Below the pieces are notes generated by a model. That model had not been told where the DNA came from. It saw nothing but the letters and a program-made list of their open reading frames with translations, and did no database searches. Positions 48,197 to 61,000 of a stretch of 64,000 bases of DNA are shown piece by piece. Every line of letters starts with the position of its first letter. Within the stretch, counting starts at the first letter, position 1. The position numbers and the translations under genes are program-made. The stretch comes from Lathyrus oleraceus (taxonomy: Eukaryota > Streptophyta > Magnoliopsida > Fabales > Fabaceae): NCBI RefSeq assembly GCF_024323335.1, contig NC_066584.1:237937494-238001493 (forward strand), given 5' to 3'.

Positions 48197-50390
48197 TTGG
48201 TGTTCTTCTGTGCTTTAGCCAAGCTGAATCACCGGTACAACACCAGAGCCAATCATATGAGAATTATGGAGCATCTAGAGAAAGAGAACAAAGAGCTGAA
48301 GGACGAGATCGCCCGACTGACTGCCATGATGGAGTCAGTTCTTGCTGCTCAAAGTCAAGCTTCTCCAATGCCTGCAACTCCTCCCGCGAGGACTGTTATC
48401 TCAGAAGTGGTTACCTCTACCGTACTTGCTGCTGTCGCCCACTTTACACCGAACCTGCCTGCCGGATTCCCGTGGGGAATTCCGCCCAACTTTGTGCCAA
48501 AAGGCTTTGCGCCTAATTTTTCTTCCATGCCGGCGGCATCTAGCCCGGTCATGTCTGTGCCACCTCCAGTTGCGCATACTTTGCCTCGCGTAGAGGACAC
48601 CATCTATCATTCCGAGACATCTGAGGGTCCATATGTTTATGAGAAGATGGACGAAATGAAAGACCAATTTCTTGAGTTGCACAAGGAATTGAAAACGCTG
48701 AGATGTAAAGATCTGTTTGGAAAGAGTGTTGTTGAACTGTGCTTGGTACCCAATGTTAAAATCCTGATGAAATTCAAAGTGCCTGACTTTGAAAAATATA
48801 AGGGGAACTCGTGTCCACTCAGTCATCTTGTGATGTATGCCCGCAAGATGTCAACTCAGACAGATAATGACCAATTGCTCATTCACTACTTCCAGGATAA
48901 CTTGATTGGTGCTGCACTCCGTTGGTATATGGGATTAGATAGTGCAAGCATCCACACTTTCAATGACTTAGGAGAGGCTTTTGTGAAGCAATACAAGTAC
49001 AACATGGATATGGTGCCGGATAGAGACCAGCTGAGGTCCATGTCTCAGAAAGATAAAGAGACATTCAAGGAGTATGCGCAGTGATGGAGGGAGTTGGCTT
49101 CCCACATCACTCCTCCTTTGGAGGAGAAAGAGATGACAAAAATCTTCTTGAAAACCCTGAGTTCATTTTATTATGAACGAATGATCGCCAGTGCCCCCAG
49201 TGATTTTACCCAAATGGTAAATATGGGGATGAGACTTGAAGAAGGGGTCCGTGAAGGACGTTTGTCAAGAGATGAGGCGTCGACGAGTAAGAGGTATGAC
49301 AGTGGTTTCAACAAGAAGAAGGACAGTGAGAGAAATGCAATTTCCAGTGGGAGGCAGAGGAGGCCTCAGATCAGGAGAAATCCACCACCCCGTCAACATC
49401 ATCATCATCAAGGATCATCAGTAACTCCGGTATTTTCTAATCAGTAGACAACACTAATTCAACAACAACAACAACATCAACATCAATGTCAACAACAACA
49501 ACCACAACAAAGAACGAACACCTACAACAACAATAATAATAACAACAGTCATGAACAGCAGAATTTTGAGAGGAAGAAGGTCTCTTTTGACCTGATTCCT
49601 ATGTTGTATCCAAATTTGTATCCGTCTCTAGTCCTCAAAAACTTGATTCAACCGAGGAACCCACCGCAGATCCCAGAACCACTTCCCTGGTGGTATAAAC
49701 CTGAGCTCCGATGTGCTTTTCATCAGGGTGCACTTGGGCATGATATTGAAAATTGTTATCCGTTGAAATATGAGGTGCAAAAGCTTATGAAGAGTGGTAT
49801 GGTGTCCTTTGAGGACCGCGCGCCTAATGTAAAAGCTAACCCTTTGCCCGCTCATGGGAACTCCTTAGTGAATATGGTGGACGGTTGTCCTAGAGAATTC
49901 AAGTTTTTTGATGTCCAGTTTATCCGAAGATCTTTGGTGCAGATGCATAAAGATATTTGTTTGGTGAGTGACTGTGAGCATAACCATGATGGTTATGTTA
50001 TCTGCAGCGTGAACCCAAGAGGGTGTGAAGTGGTGAAAAGGGACATCCAACGTCTGATGGATGAAGGCATGATCCAGATTGTTCAATCCCGTCATGAAGA
50101 TGACGATGTCAATGTCATAGTGCCCATTTTCAAGCAGCAAGAGCGGTTGGTAATTCAGTATGATGGCAGCAGCAACAAGAATGTCAGTCAAAGATCAGTA
50201 TCGCCATTAGTAATACGGTTAGCGGGCTCAGTCCTGTATTCATTTGATAAAGCTGTATTGTAGCAGTACAATGCTACGATGATAGAGAATGATCAAGAGG
50301 TCTCGTTGCCTACGACCAGTTCAGTGGTGAGCATTTCCGATGTTACGAAGGTGACCCTCAGCAGTCGAGTATTTGGACCGATGTTCCCGA
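48197..50390 (+). pseudogene. gag of element E (broken)
   Basis: It encodes the capsid/nucleocapsid precursor that would package the RNA. The frame opens after a TTTAG at about 48214-48218 (possible splice acceptor). It carries KLNHRYNTRAN, a coiled coil (EHLEKENKELKDEIARL), a Pro/Ala-rich stretch, the capsid-like block with FKVPDFEKYKGN and LIHYFQDNLIGAALRWY, and a Gln/Asn-rich linker. Next is a C-x2-H-type knuckle (CAFHQGALGHDIENC) near 49711-49755. Stops are TGA at 49082-49084, TAG at 49445-49447 and TAG at 50261-50263. A frameshift at about 50385-50430 leads into the protease frame. Confidence 0.85.
49455..49560 (+). repeat. CAA-rich tract encoding poly-Gln/Asn in gag
   Basis: caacaacaac... 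with interspersed cat and aat codons gives runs of Gln, His and Asn, a low-complexity hinge before the zinc knuckle. Confidence 0.85.
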
Positions 50391-50427
50391 GAATAAAGAA
50401 GAAACAAGTGTTGGTAAGAAGGCGGAG

Positions 50428-51562
50428 GTGCCTAATGTAGATCCAGTTGGCTGTTCAAAAGATAAGTCTGGTGAATCCAGCAACTTGAAAGCCAACGATG
50501 ATGATGAGGTACTCCAATTGATTAAAAGGAGTGAATTTAATGTGGTTGAGCAGTTTCTCCAAATTCCCTCAAAGATTTCCGTGTTATCTCTGCTTTTGAA
50601 TTCTGAAGCGCACATAGAAGCACTGTAGAGAGTTCTTGAACAGGCATATGTGGAGCAGGATGTTACTGTGGATCAATTTGATCACATTGTGGCCAACATC
50701 ACTTCATGCAATAATTTAAGCTTTTGCAATGAAGAACTCCCTAAGGAGGGAAGAATTCACAATCTGGCCTTGCACATTTCAATGAACTGTAAGGAAGATG
50801 CTTTGTCAAATATGCTTGTTGACACCAGGTCGTCACTGAATGTGCTTCCGAAGTCAACTTTGTCAAAGCTATCTTACCAAGGAGCGCCCATGAGGTACAA
50901 TGGTGTGATTGTCAAAGCCTTCAATGGCTCGCGTAAAACAGTTATTGGTGAAGTGGACCTTCCAGTTAAGATTGGTCCGAGTGATTTTCAGATTACTTTT
51001 CAAGTAATGGATATCCACCTGACCTACAGTTGTTTATTGGGAAGGCCATGGATTCATGAGGCAGGGGTTGTTACCTCTACTCTGCACCAGAAGCTCAAAT
51101 TTATCAAGAATGGCAAGCTAGTGATTGTGGGAGGAGAGAAAGCGTTATTGGTTAGCCATATGTCATCTTTCTCGTATGTCGAAGCTAAGGATGAGGTTGG
51201 AACTCCGTTCCAAGCCTTATCTATTGCTGCTGAGAAGAGAGTTGGGGCACCTATGTCCTCACTGAAAGATGCTCAGAAGATTGTTGAAGAAGGTGTTGTT
51301 GATCAATGGGGGCGCATGGTAGAGGTCTCCGACAATAGAGGAGAAACTGGTTTGGGGTTCCAGAAAGACTCATCAATTGCAAGATCTGAAGATATGAAAC
51401 TCAACTTCCGTAGCGGAGGTTCATTCATGGCAATGAACAACACTTAGCTGCTGTGCTAGAGGATAGTGAAGAGGAAGACTGCACCAACTTTGTAACGCAT
51501 GGAAAGACATGCAACAATTGGACTGTTGTTGATATCCCTGTTATTTTGCATCGATCTAAGTA
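50428..51562 (+). pseudogene. Aspartic protease region of element E (broken)
   Basis: This would cleave the polyprotein. The active-site segment is MLVDTRSSLNVLP, where the catalytic triad D-T/S-G has Arg in place of Gly. A second landmark, YSCLLGRPWIHEAG, follows about 60 residues later. The frame contains TAG at 50626-50628. Near 51425-51445 a frameshift leads to a TAG at 51445-51447, while the original frame continues to NWTVVDIPVILHRSK and TAA at about 51560. The same ending is seen in B (13650). Confidence 0.85.
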
Positions 51563-51813
51563 ATTGCTTTTATATTTTAAAATCCTTCTCCTATGCCTAA
51601 GGAAGAAGTGTACATTGTTTGGGCATTTTTAAATTGAGCATCAATAAAATTAATTCTATTCATCCACATCTTTGATGTTTATTTTTTACTTTTTTCTTTA
51701 TTCTGAAGATGGTAATCACAAAAAACATAAATAAACAATATAATTGTCCATCTGCATAATATTTGATCACAAATTCACTTCTCTAAAATCAAAATATCAA
51801 ATCATTATGCAAG
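51560..51813 (+). other. Protease-RT spacer, probable Ogre intron
   Basis: Stop-rich and AT-rich between the protease end and the RT frame, which opens right after AG at 51812-51813. Ogre elements splice an intron at this position. The visible GTAATT donor and this acceptor do not join in frame, so exact borders are unresolved. Confidence 0.5.
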
Positions 51814-54800
51814 TTGGTTCCTAACCCCATTGAATATAATGATCCTTCTCTTTCTCCAAATTTTGAATTCCCTGTGTTTAAGGCCTAGGAGGAAAGTGAT
51901 GTATAAGTGAGTGATAAATTATCTCGTCTTCTTGAGCAAGATGAAAAGATTATTCAGCCGTTTGAAGAGCAGATAGAGCTAGTCAACTTGGGTTCCGAGG
52001 ATGATGTGAAGGAAGTCAGGATCGGGTCTCGACTGTGTCCAGATGCTAAGAAGGGGTTGATTGATCTTCTTCGAGAGTATTCAGATGTGTTTGCTTGGTC
52101 CTATCAAGATATGCTTGGGTTGGATTCTGAGATTGTGGAGCATAGATTTCCGTTGAAGCCAAAATGCCCGCCAGTCAAGCAGAAGTTGAGAAGAACGCAT
52201 CCTGATATGGCTGTGAAAATCAAAGAGGAAGTTCAGAAGCAGATTGATGTTGGTTTCCTTGTGACTGCTGAGTATCTGCAATGGGTGGCCAATATTGTGC
52301 CTGTGCCGAAGAAAGATGGAAAAGTCTGCATGTGTGTTGACTATAGAGATTTGAATAAAGCCAGTCTGAAAGATGATTTCCCTCTGCCACACATTGATAT
52401 GTTGGTAGACAATACTGCTAAATTCAAAGTTTTTTCGTTTATGGATGGATTTTACGGATATAATCAGATCAAGATGGCACCCAAATATATGGAGAAGACC
52501 ACATTCATTACACCCTGGGGAACATTCTGTTATAGAGTGATGCCTTTCGGTCTAAAGAATGCTGGTGCAACTTACCAGAGAACAATGACTACTCTTTTTC
52601 ATGATATGATGCATAAAGAGCTTGAAGTTTATGTCAATGACATGATTGCTAAATCAATTAATGAAGAGGAACATGTTGAGCATTTGTTGAAGGTATTCTA
52701 GCGTTTGAGGAAGAATAAACTCCGCTTGAATCCCAATAAGTGTACTTTTGGTGTTCATTCTGGTAAGTTGTTGGGCTTTATCATCAGTGAGAGGGGTATT
52801 GAAGTTGATCCTGCCAAGGTCAAAGCAATACAAGAGATGCCTGCACCCAAAACTGAGAAGCAAGTCAGAGGTTTTCTTGGCCGCTTGAATTATATTTCTA
52901 GATTCATTTCCCACATGACTGCCACATGTGCACCTATATTCAAGCTTCTTCGAAAAGATCAGTCTTGTGATTGGACCGAAGATTGCCAGAAAGCATTTGA
53001 CAGTGTCAAGGAATATTTGCTTGAACCTCCAATTTTGTCTCCACCTGTTGAAGGAAGACCGTTGATCATGTATTTGATTATGCTCGAAGATAGTATGGGT
53101 TTTGTTCTTGGTCAGCAAGATGAGTCTGGGAAGAAAGAATTTGCAATCTACTACCTCAATAAGAAGTTCACCGACTGTGAGACTCAGTATTCTATGCTTG
53201 AGAAGACTTGTTGCGCATTGGCTTGGGCTGCTAAGCGTCTGCGACAATATATGTTGAATTATACCACTTGGTTGATACCCAAAATGGATCCAATCAAGTA
53301 TATATTTGAGAAGCCTGCTTTAACTGGGAGAATTTCCCGTTGGCAGACGTTGTTATCAGAGTATGATATCAAATACCGATCTCAAAAAGAAATCAAAGGT
53401 AGTATCTTGGCTGACCATTTGGCTCACCAACCAATTGAAGATTACCAGTCAGTGCAATATGATTTTCCAGATGAAGAGATTTTGTACTTGAAAATGAAAG
53501 ATTGTGATGAACCATTGCTAGAAGAAGGGCCAGAACCTGGTTCCCATTGGGGCATGGTATTTGATGGAGCTGTTAATCAATATGGAAATGGCATTGGGGA
53601 AGTGATTATTACTCCTCAAGGAACTCATCTACAATTTACAGCTAGATTGACTTTCAAGTGTACAAACAACATGGCAGAATATGAAGCTTGCATTATGGGG
53701 CTTGAAGAGGCCATGAATCTCAGAATCAAGTATTTGGATGTCTTCGATGATTCCGCTTTGGTTGTGAATCAGATCAAAGGAGAATGGGAGACAAATCAAC
53801 TCGGTTTAATACCATATAGAGATTATGCGAGGAGGATTTCAACTTTCTTTACAAAGGTTGAGTTTCATCATATCCCTCGAGATGAGAACCGGATGGCAGA
53901 TGCTCTTGCAACGTTGGCATCAATGATTATAGTGAAGTATTGGAATGAAGTTCCCAATTTATCTGTGATGCGTCTTGATAAGCCAGCTCATGTGTTTGCT
54001 ATTGAAGAAATAAAAAACGAGAAGCTGTGGTATTACGACATCAAATGTTTCCTCCAAAGTCAGATTTACCCGCCTGGGGCATCTTTGAAAGATAAGAAGA
54101 CTTTGAGAAGATTAGCTGGTAATTTCTACTTGAATGGTGATATACTGTACAAGAGAAACTTCGACATGGTTTTGCTCAGATGCGTGGATAGACACGAAGC
54201 AGACTTGTTGATGACTGAAGTGCACGAAGGTTCCTTTGGTACTCATTCCAATGGACATGCAATGGCGAAAAAGATGTTGCGAGCAGGTTACTATTGTCTG
54301 ACAATGGAATATGACTGTTGCAAGTTTGTGAAGAAATGCCATAAGTGTCAAATTTATGCTGATAAGATTCATGTTCCTCCGACACTATTGAATGTTATCT
54401 CTTCCCCATGGCCCTTCTCCATGTGAGGAATTGATATGATTGGGATGATTGAGCCCAAAGCTTCGAATGGACATCGTTTCATTTTGGTGGCACTTGATTA
54501 CTTCACAAAATGGGTTGAAGCGGCATCGTATGCAAATGTAACCAGGCAAGTTCTTGTAAGGTTTATCAAGAATCAGATTATATGCCGTTATGGTGTGCCA
54601 AGTAAGATCATTACTGATAATGGATCGAACTTGAATAACAATATGGTGGAAGCTCTTTGTAAAGACTTCAAGATTGCACATCATAATTCTTCTCCCTACA
54701 GACCTAAGATGAATGGGGCTGTTGAAGCTACGAATAAGAACATTAAGAAGATTATCCAGAAGATGGTTGTCACATACAAGGATTGGCATGAAATGCTCCC

Positions 54801-55275
54801 ATTTGCTTTACATGGGTATCATACATCCGTTCACACTTCAACAAGGGCAACCCCTTTCTCTCTCGTATATGGTATGGAAGCAGTGCTCCCCGTAGAGGTT
54901 GAGATTCCTTCATTGCGTGTGCTCGTGGAAGCCAAGTTGACTGAAGTTGAATGGTGTCCGACCAGGTTTGACCAATTGAATTTGATTGAAGAGAAGAGAT
55001 TAACCGCCATGTGTCATGGTCAGTTGTATCAGCAGAGGATGAAGAAAGCTTTTGATAAGAAGGTCAAACCTCGTGTGTTCAGAGAAGGTGACCTTGTGCT
55101 CAAAAAGATTTTGTCGTTCAAGCCAGATTCCAGAGGAAAATGGACTCCTAATTATGAAGGCCCATATGTTGTTAAGAGAGCCTTTTCAGGCGGTGCTTTG
55201 ATTCTTACAACTATGGATGGTGAAGAGTTCACTCGTCCTGTGAACGTAGATGCAGTCAAGAAATACTTCGCCTAA
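51814..55275 (+). pseudogene. pol of element E: RT, two RNase H domains, integrase
   Basis: RT: VPVPKKDGKVCMCVDYRDLN, FSFMDGFYGYNQI, and a catalytic box reading YVNDMI instead of YVDDMI. Then come a Ty3-type RNase H (about 53060-53420) and a second, archaeal-type RNase H (MVFDGAVNQYGNG, NNMAEYEACI, PRDENRMADALA; about 53540-53920). The integrase has an HHCC motif (HEGSFGTHSNGH, KKCHKCQ), core Asp, Asp and Glu in GIDMIG, TDNGSNL and GAVEATNK, and a tail ending VKKYFA. A dual RNase H is the hallmark of Tat/Ogre elements. Stops in frame are TAG 51886-51888, TAA 51904-51906, TAG 52699-52701 and TGA 54424-54426 (the last replaces Trp of the MWGIDM motif seen in C). Not functional. Confidence 0.93.
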
Positions 55276-58047
55276 AGAAGAAAAGAACAACTCGCTAAGT
55301 TGAAAACCCGAAAGGACGGCCTAGGCAGAAATGAGCGTCTCAGTGGATTGAAAACCCGAAAGGGCGGTCCAACAAAAAATTAGAGACATAAAACAGAAGA
55401 AAATTCCCGATAAGTTGAGTACTCCACCTTGGGGAAACTTATGCAAAAATTAGGGATTATGGCAAGTAACTGCATTCTGCTGATCTTCAGTGATTCTGAA
55501 GACTTGTTTGAGCACAAGGGTTGACGTTGATTCATCTCCAGCAGCGGTCAAGAGCACAGTGGATATCAAGAGTTGGTAGAAGGATTAAGGATCATTTGTA
55601 TTCAATGTAACCCTTTTCCATGTAAATTACCATTTTCAACTTTGTAAAATCTATGGAGTTTTGTCATTTACAGACTACCATCCCATTAAATAAAGTTCAG
55701 CTTTTATCCAATTGTTTCTACTCTTATTTACTTCAGCCAATAGTTTTAAATTTTATTATGATCATTTTGAAATTAAAATTTTAAATCAAAATCAAGTTTT
55801 CTTTAATATATAATAACAAGAATTTTCCAAAGCAAGTAAAAGGAATATCAACAGCATTTTAGTAAAAAACAAGTCCTTAATTGTGAAGCATCGGCTGTCC
55901 CCTAAGCAGTTAACTCTTCGGGTATCCCTAGACGTATGTGTTGATTCAGTTCCTCGGCGGAGTGTTTGATCCCCGGTAGAGCTTATTTCTTTATCCCTAA
56001 CTAAGTTGGTTGATTCAGATACCCTACGGCATATCCTTGTCCCAACAGAGTTTCGGCCTTCCCAGCGGAGTTCTTGTTTCCTCAGCAGGTGGTTCATCAT
56101 CATAGATGTTTGATCTTCCCTAGTAGATCGCCTTAGTGTCCCCACCAATCGCCATTTATCTTTTCTCCCAGTCAGAGTTTCCTCCTGGTTCCTGAGCAGC
56201 TTCTGACTTGTTTCTCTGTAGGGTTGTCTCCCATTTTTATTGTGTTGACCTAAAATTCCTCACAAATTGGATGTTTTATCCTCAACAGATCTCTTCCGTC
56301 CTCAACTAGGGTTGAGCCCTTGGGATGTTGATCTCTCTGTTCTCTGGATTTCATCTCCATTTTTGTGGATTGACGAGGGATTGTACCGGTGGTTCAATTT
56401 CTTTGTGACACCTCTGTATCCTTTTCGATCGTTTTGTCAGCATAATCATCATATATACATATACATATACATTCATAATTTGCATATCATGCATCTTCAT
56501 ATTTGATTTGTTCGAGATTCTCATTCTCTGTTATGGCGGTACTTTATCCCCATACCAAATCTGGTGTCTTTCCTCTTTCAATTGTAGAGTGTTAGCCCCT
56601 TAAGCAGAATGACTTTAACCTTTCTCTATTACCCCACTGAGTTTGTTTCCTCGTGGATGGTTGTTATTTCAGTTTCCTCTCCAGCAAATTTTTCTGGATA
56701 GATTTACTCCCCTTGAGTTATGTCCTCATTGGGTTGAGTCTTGATTGACCGTTTTCTTTCTAGCTCTTACCTAGATAGATGCTTTGGTCCCCTAAGAGTC
56801 TATTACCCAGTAACTGGTAATATTCTTCTTAGTTTGCAGTGTGTTACTTCTTGCCCAATACCCGGCAAAAGTACCCCTTTTTTCACCCCTCAGTAGAGTC
56901 CCCGGTGGATCTATTCCCCGAAAAGTATATCCTCGATATGTTCGTCTCAACAGGTGACAAATATCTTTTCTTTCCCGCAGGAGTCTATCCTTGATATGTT
57001 CACTTTAACCAGTGACGGATATTCTCGCCCTTGGTATTCTACCTAATAAAAAGGTAGTTGTAATCCCTATTTTGTTCCTCAGAGAATTAATCCTTGATAT
57101 GTTCATCTTAATCGATGACGGGTTTTCTTCTTCTCTTGGTTTTCTACCCAGTAACCGGTAGTCGTAAATCCTACTTTTTCCTATGCAGAGTCTATCCTTG
57201 ATATGTTCACTTTAACTAGTGACGAATTTTCTCTTCTTTGGTATTCTATCCAGTAACTGATAGATGTAATCCCTATTTTTGCACCCCCTTTTCAGAGTCT
57301 ATCCTTGATATGTTCACTTTAACCGGTGACGAATTTTCTCTTTGATTGGTTTTCTTCCCAGTAACTGGTAGTTGTAAATCCTATTTTTATGCAGTTTTCC
57401 CCAGCAGGGTTATTCTTACCCAATAACCGGTAATGAATACTCCCTCCTGGCATTTCCTCAGCGAGTCATCCTTGATATGTTCATCTTAACCGATGATGGA
57501 TGTTCTCTCTGTCAGATCTTTATTATCTCCTTACCCAGTAACATGTAGCAGATAATAGATTTCTGCTCCTCCTGTGTTGAAATTTTATGTTCTCCCCAGT
57601 TGAGTTGAGTGCGCATTTCCTTGGTAAAATCGTTGTTCCCCTGCACAATTCGAGTATTTCAGTTTTATCCTGACTTATTCGTATCCCCTGCAGATGTTGT
57701 TATTTCCCCAACTGAGTCTTTCCATTTCATATGGATTTCCTCGAGTCCCCGGGCAGTTTTAAGTCATAGCCTGGCCTACGAATGCATCCTTTTATCCCCT
57801 CAGAGTCTCTGTCTCCCAGCGAGTTTTCCTTACGGAATGCATTATGTTCATGCGGACCTTCGGTCTCTCTGATTTCTTTTCCTTTGTGGCAATATTTCCC
57901 CATAGAGCATTAACTTTTGCATTCATATCATATGCATCATGAGGTCTCTTAGGGACCAAAATTTGTTTCTCTATGTTGTTATTTAAGCCCATTCTACTGA
58001 GTCGAGCCGAAGATTTTAACCTTCACCTATTCAGTTAGAATATCCTT
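55276..58047 (+). other. 3' untranslated region of element E
   Basis: Non-coding, 2.8 kb. It begins with two ttgaaaacccgaaag blocks just after the stop, then an AT-rich part, then the tandem repeat region at 56920-57500. Short ORFs here have no counterpart in A, B or C. Confidence 0.8.
56920..57500 (+). repeat. Tandem repeat of about 105 bp in the E 3' UTR
   Basis: The core tccttgatatgttca occurs at about 56988, 57091, 57195, 57302 and 57469, so the period is 103-107 bp with a longer last step. A degenerate copy is near 56926. Each unit also holds ttctacccagtaac(c)ggtag. Equivalent arrays exist in A, B and C. Confidence 0.8.
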
Positions 58048-58060
58048 AAATAGGGGAAGC
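58048..58060 (+). promoter_or_regulatory. Polypurine tract of element E
   Basis: aaataggggaagc directly before the 3' LTR. Confidence 0.8.
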
Positions 58061-61000
58061 TGTAAGACCCCAATTTTGACAATAAGATCCCTCATGTAAT
58101 TCCATCACAAGCATTAGCATTGGGATCATACCTTGGCATCCTCCTTACATCTTTTCATTGGGTTTGTTTTGGGAGAGATCACCAAGCACTTTATGATTAT
58201 ATCATACTTGTATTTTATCATTTCACTAACCAAAATACCAAAAATATGTCTTTGCATTTGCCTAACTCTTTTGTAGGTAGGGCATGATCTCAGTGATTCA
58301 TCAAGATCACATCTAGGGTTTGTGACCCTCATGAACAAAAAGCACAGCCAATAATTGATTCAAGAATGGTTATGAGCACCATATATGAGTCCCAATGTTC
58401 TCTACATATTGTATTGATCAAGTTGGCTTCAAGAGTTTGAGGGTGATTTGCCTTGGAAACCCTAGTTTGACAAGGTATCTTGAGTAACTTCTCCAACAAG
58501 CTATCTCACCAATTGATCAAATTTATCAAGGGTAACTTCAAATTTCATCATCTTATGCATATATGATCTACCATGAGCGAGTAAATTCAATCGAATTGAA
58601 GATTAGCAAGTTGGTTGATGGTGGTTGGTCAGATGGATTCATCTGATCAAAACTGGGTCTCCCTAGATCCTCTCTCCTACAATTTTCACCATATGAAAAT
58701 TATTCCAAGAGAAAAATTACTCTAAATGACATTATAAACAACTTTCATGTTTAGACCTAGAGCTAGTTTTTCTTGGAAAATCATTTTCTATGTTGAAACA
58801 TTATAGGTCATTTTGTCTAAACCCTAATTTGAAATTCAACTTCCCAAGGCCATAACTTGCTCAATTTTTATGCGATGGAATATTTTAAAGTTGCACAATC
58901 AAATTCAATGTGTCTACTTCTACTTTTATGTTTGGAGTGGGAGCTAATGCGACTTGTTTGAGCATGTGATATGAGGCTACATTATAGGTCACTTTTGAGC
59001 TATACCATTGATCAAGTGATTTTTCCAAACTTCAAAAATGCATAACTCTATCATTTAAAATCCAAATGACATGAAATTGGTGACCATTTTTAAGGTCTTT
59101 GAGAGAGATACAACTTTGATGAAGACACTTTTCTCATTTGAAGCTCATAGAAAAAGTTAAACAAGGTGGAATATTGAGACATATGGCTTGACACTTTGAA
59201 AAATTTTGATATGTCAAATTTTTCCAAACTTCCACCTCAAATTTCTCCAGGTTCCAAGCTCCAAAGGAAGAAGTGTTGAACATAAAACTTGTTCCTCTTG
59301 ATTTCACCTTTCCAAAGAGCTCAAGTTCATTCATTTTGGATGAGAAATGCGTAGGTTGCGCATGGCTTAAACAGGCTGATATCATTTTGCATGGATCAAT
59401 CTTCAAGCATCAATGTTCAGTTACCTTGCAATCCAAGCTTACTTCAAAGCATCTGATCTTTAAATTTGGACCTTAAGCTATCATTTCATGGGATTATGCG
59501 CGCCTATGCACCATTGCATCATCATTTGCCAATTTTGGAAAGTGAAAGTGAGTGTGCAATTATCAACCAATTCAGCTATAAATAGAGCTTCAATTGCTCA
59601 GAATTAACAACACATTGGCGCCAACTTTGATCCCCCATTGCAAACCCTCATTTCTCAAAGGATAAACCTAATAAATTCGTTTGAATTTGAGCTTGAATCT
59701 CCACTATTTTGGAATTCAATTCTCCAGGAATCCATTGCTTCTAAACCACTCAATCATTCTCCTGCAAGCAAGTGGAATGAGTATAAGCACAAGCAAGATC
59801 AAGATCCATCGAGTTCAGACCTCCATTGAAGGTATTTTCCAAAAATTTTAAACTCTTTGATTCTCTTAAATTATTGCTCAATTCTATTGATTCTTTGGTT
59901 GTATGAAGTCCTACCAATGTAGGCAAGAAGATTGAGTTGCTTTGAGGTCAAATCGAAGCAACTCAGTTCATGTACCTCAAATATCAATTCCACATATCTC
60001 TCAATATATTTTGAATTGGAGTGAATGGAGGTCAAATTCGAGCTCAGTGCCATTTTTTCTTTAAGATCATGTCCTTGTTTCTCTTTTTGGTGATGGTTCA
60101 TGTTGACCAGTCCGGTGAGGTTCACCGGAGAAGATGATCGGAGCTCTGGGTCCGGCGATGAGTTGTCTCACATCTGAACCATATGATCCATATGTCACGT
60201 TTTAATCTTGAGAGTTTGTTTTAATTACCATTTGTACAACGCAGTTGAGTAGCATCCATGTGGAACGCGCACTAGGGACCATCAGATCTTCGACCTCAAT
60301 TAATGAGGGAGATTTGATTGTCCACGTAATTTAGATTTTCTGATTTTTTGTTTTATTTGCATTTTCTTCAATAATTCATATTAAATTCAATATTGATCCA
60401 AAAAATATGAGAGTTTCACCAAAAATTTCCAAATATTTTCCTCTTTCATATTCTGAATAAAAATTATTTTTTGGATCATTATTAATATTTTTCATGAATT
60501 AATTGATTTTTCATTTAATTTTAATTGTTTAAAAAATATTTTTAAATGTCTAAAAATTATGAAATTTTTTCTCCAAGGTCCTTTGACCTTGTTTGACCTA
60601 TGATAAATCTCATGCCCATTTCTTTGGTGTTTTGATGAGATTTTAGGAATTGGACAAAACATATTTGATTTAAATGCACTATTTTATTATTTTTAATTGA
60701 ATAAATACCATTTAAATTTTGTTGACCATTTGTATTGACTTATTTGAGTTTGCTTGTTTGTTGTTGGGCCTTGGTCAAGGTTGATTTGACTTTGTCAAGT
60801 TAATATCATTGGATTTAGGGGATTGATGGAATGTACATTCCATCTCCCAAAATGAATGAATGATATTAATTTGGTAAAAGTCCTCTTTTGACCAATTTGT
60901 GATCTCATTCCTCCCCTTCCCACTTCATCTCATTCCTCTTCTTCATTCATTCATTTCCATTTAGCTTATGACATCTCAAAGTCCTAATGCTAGTTGATTG

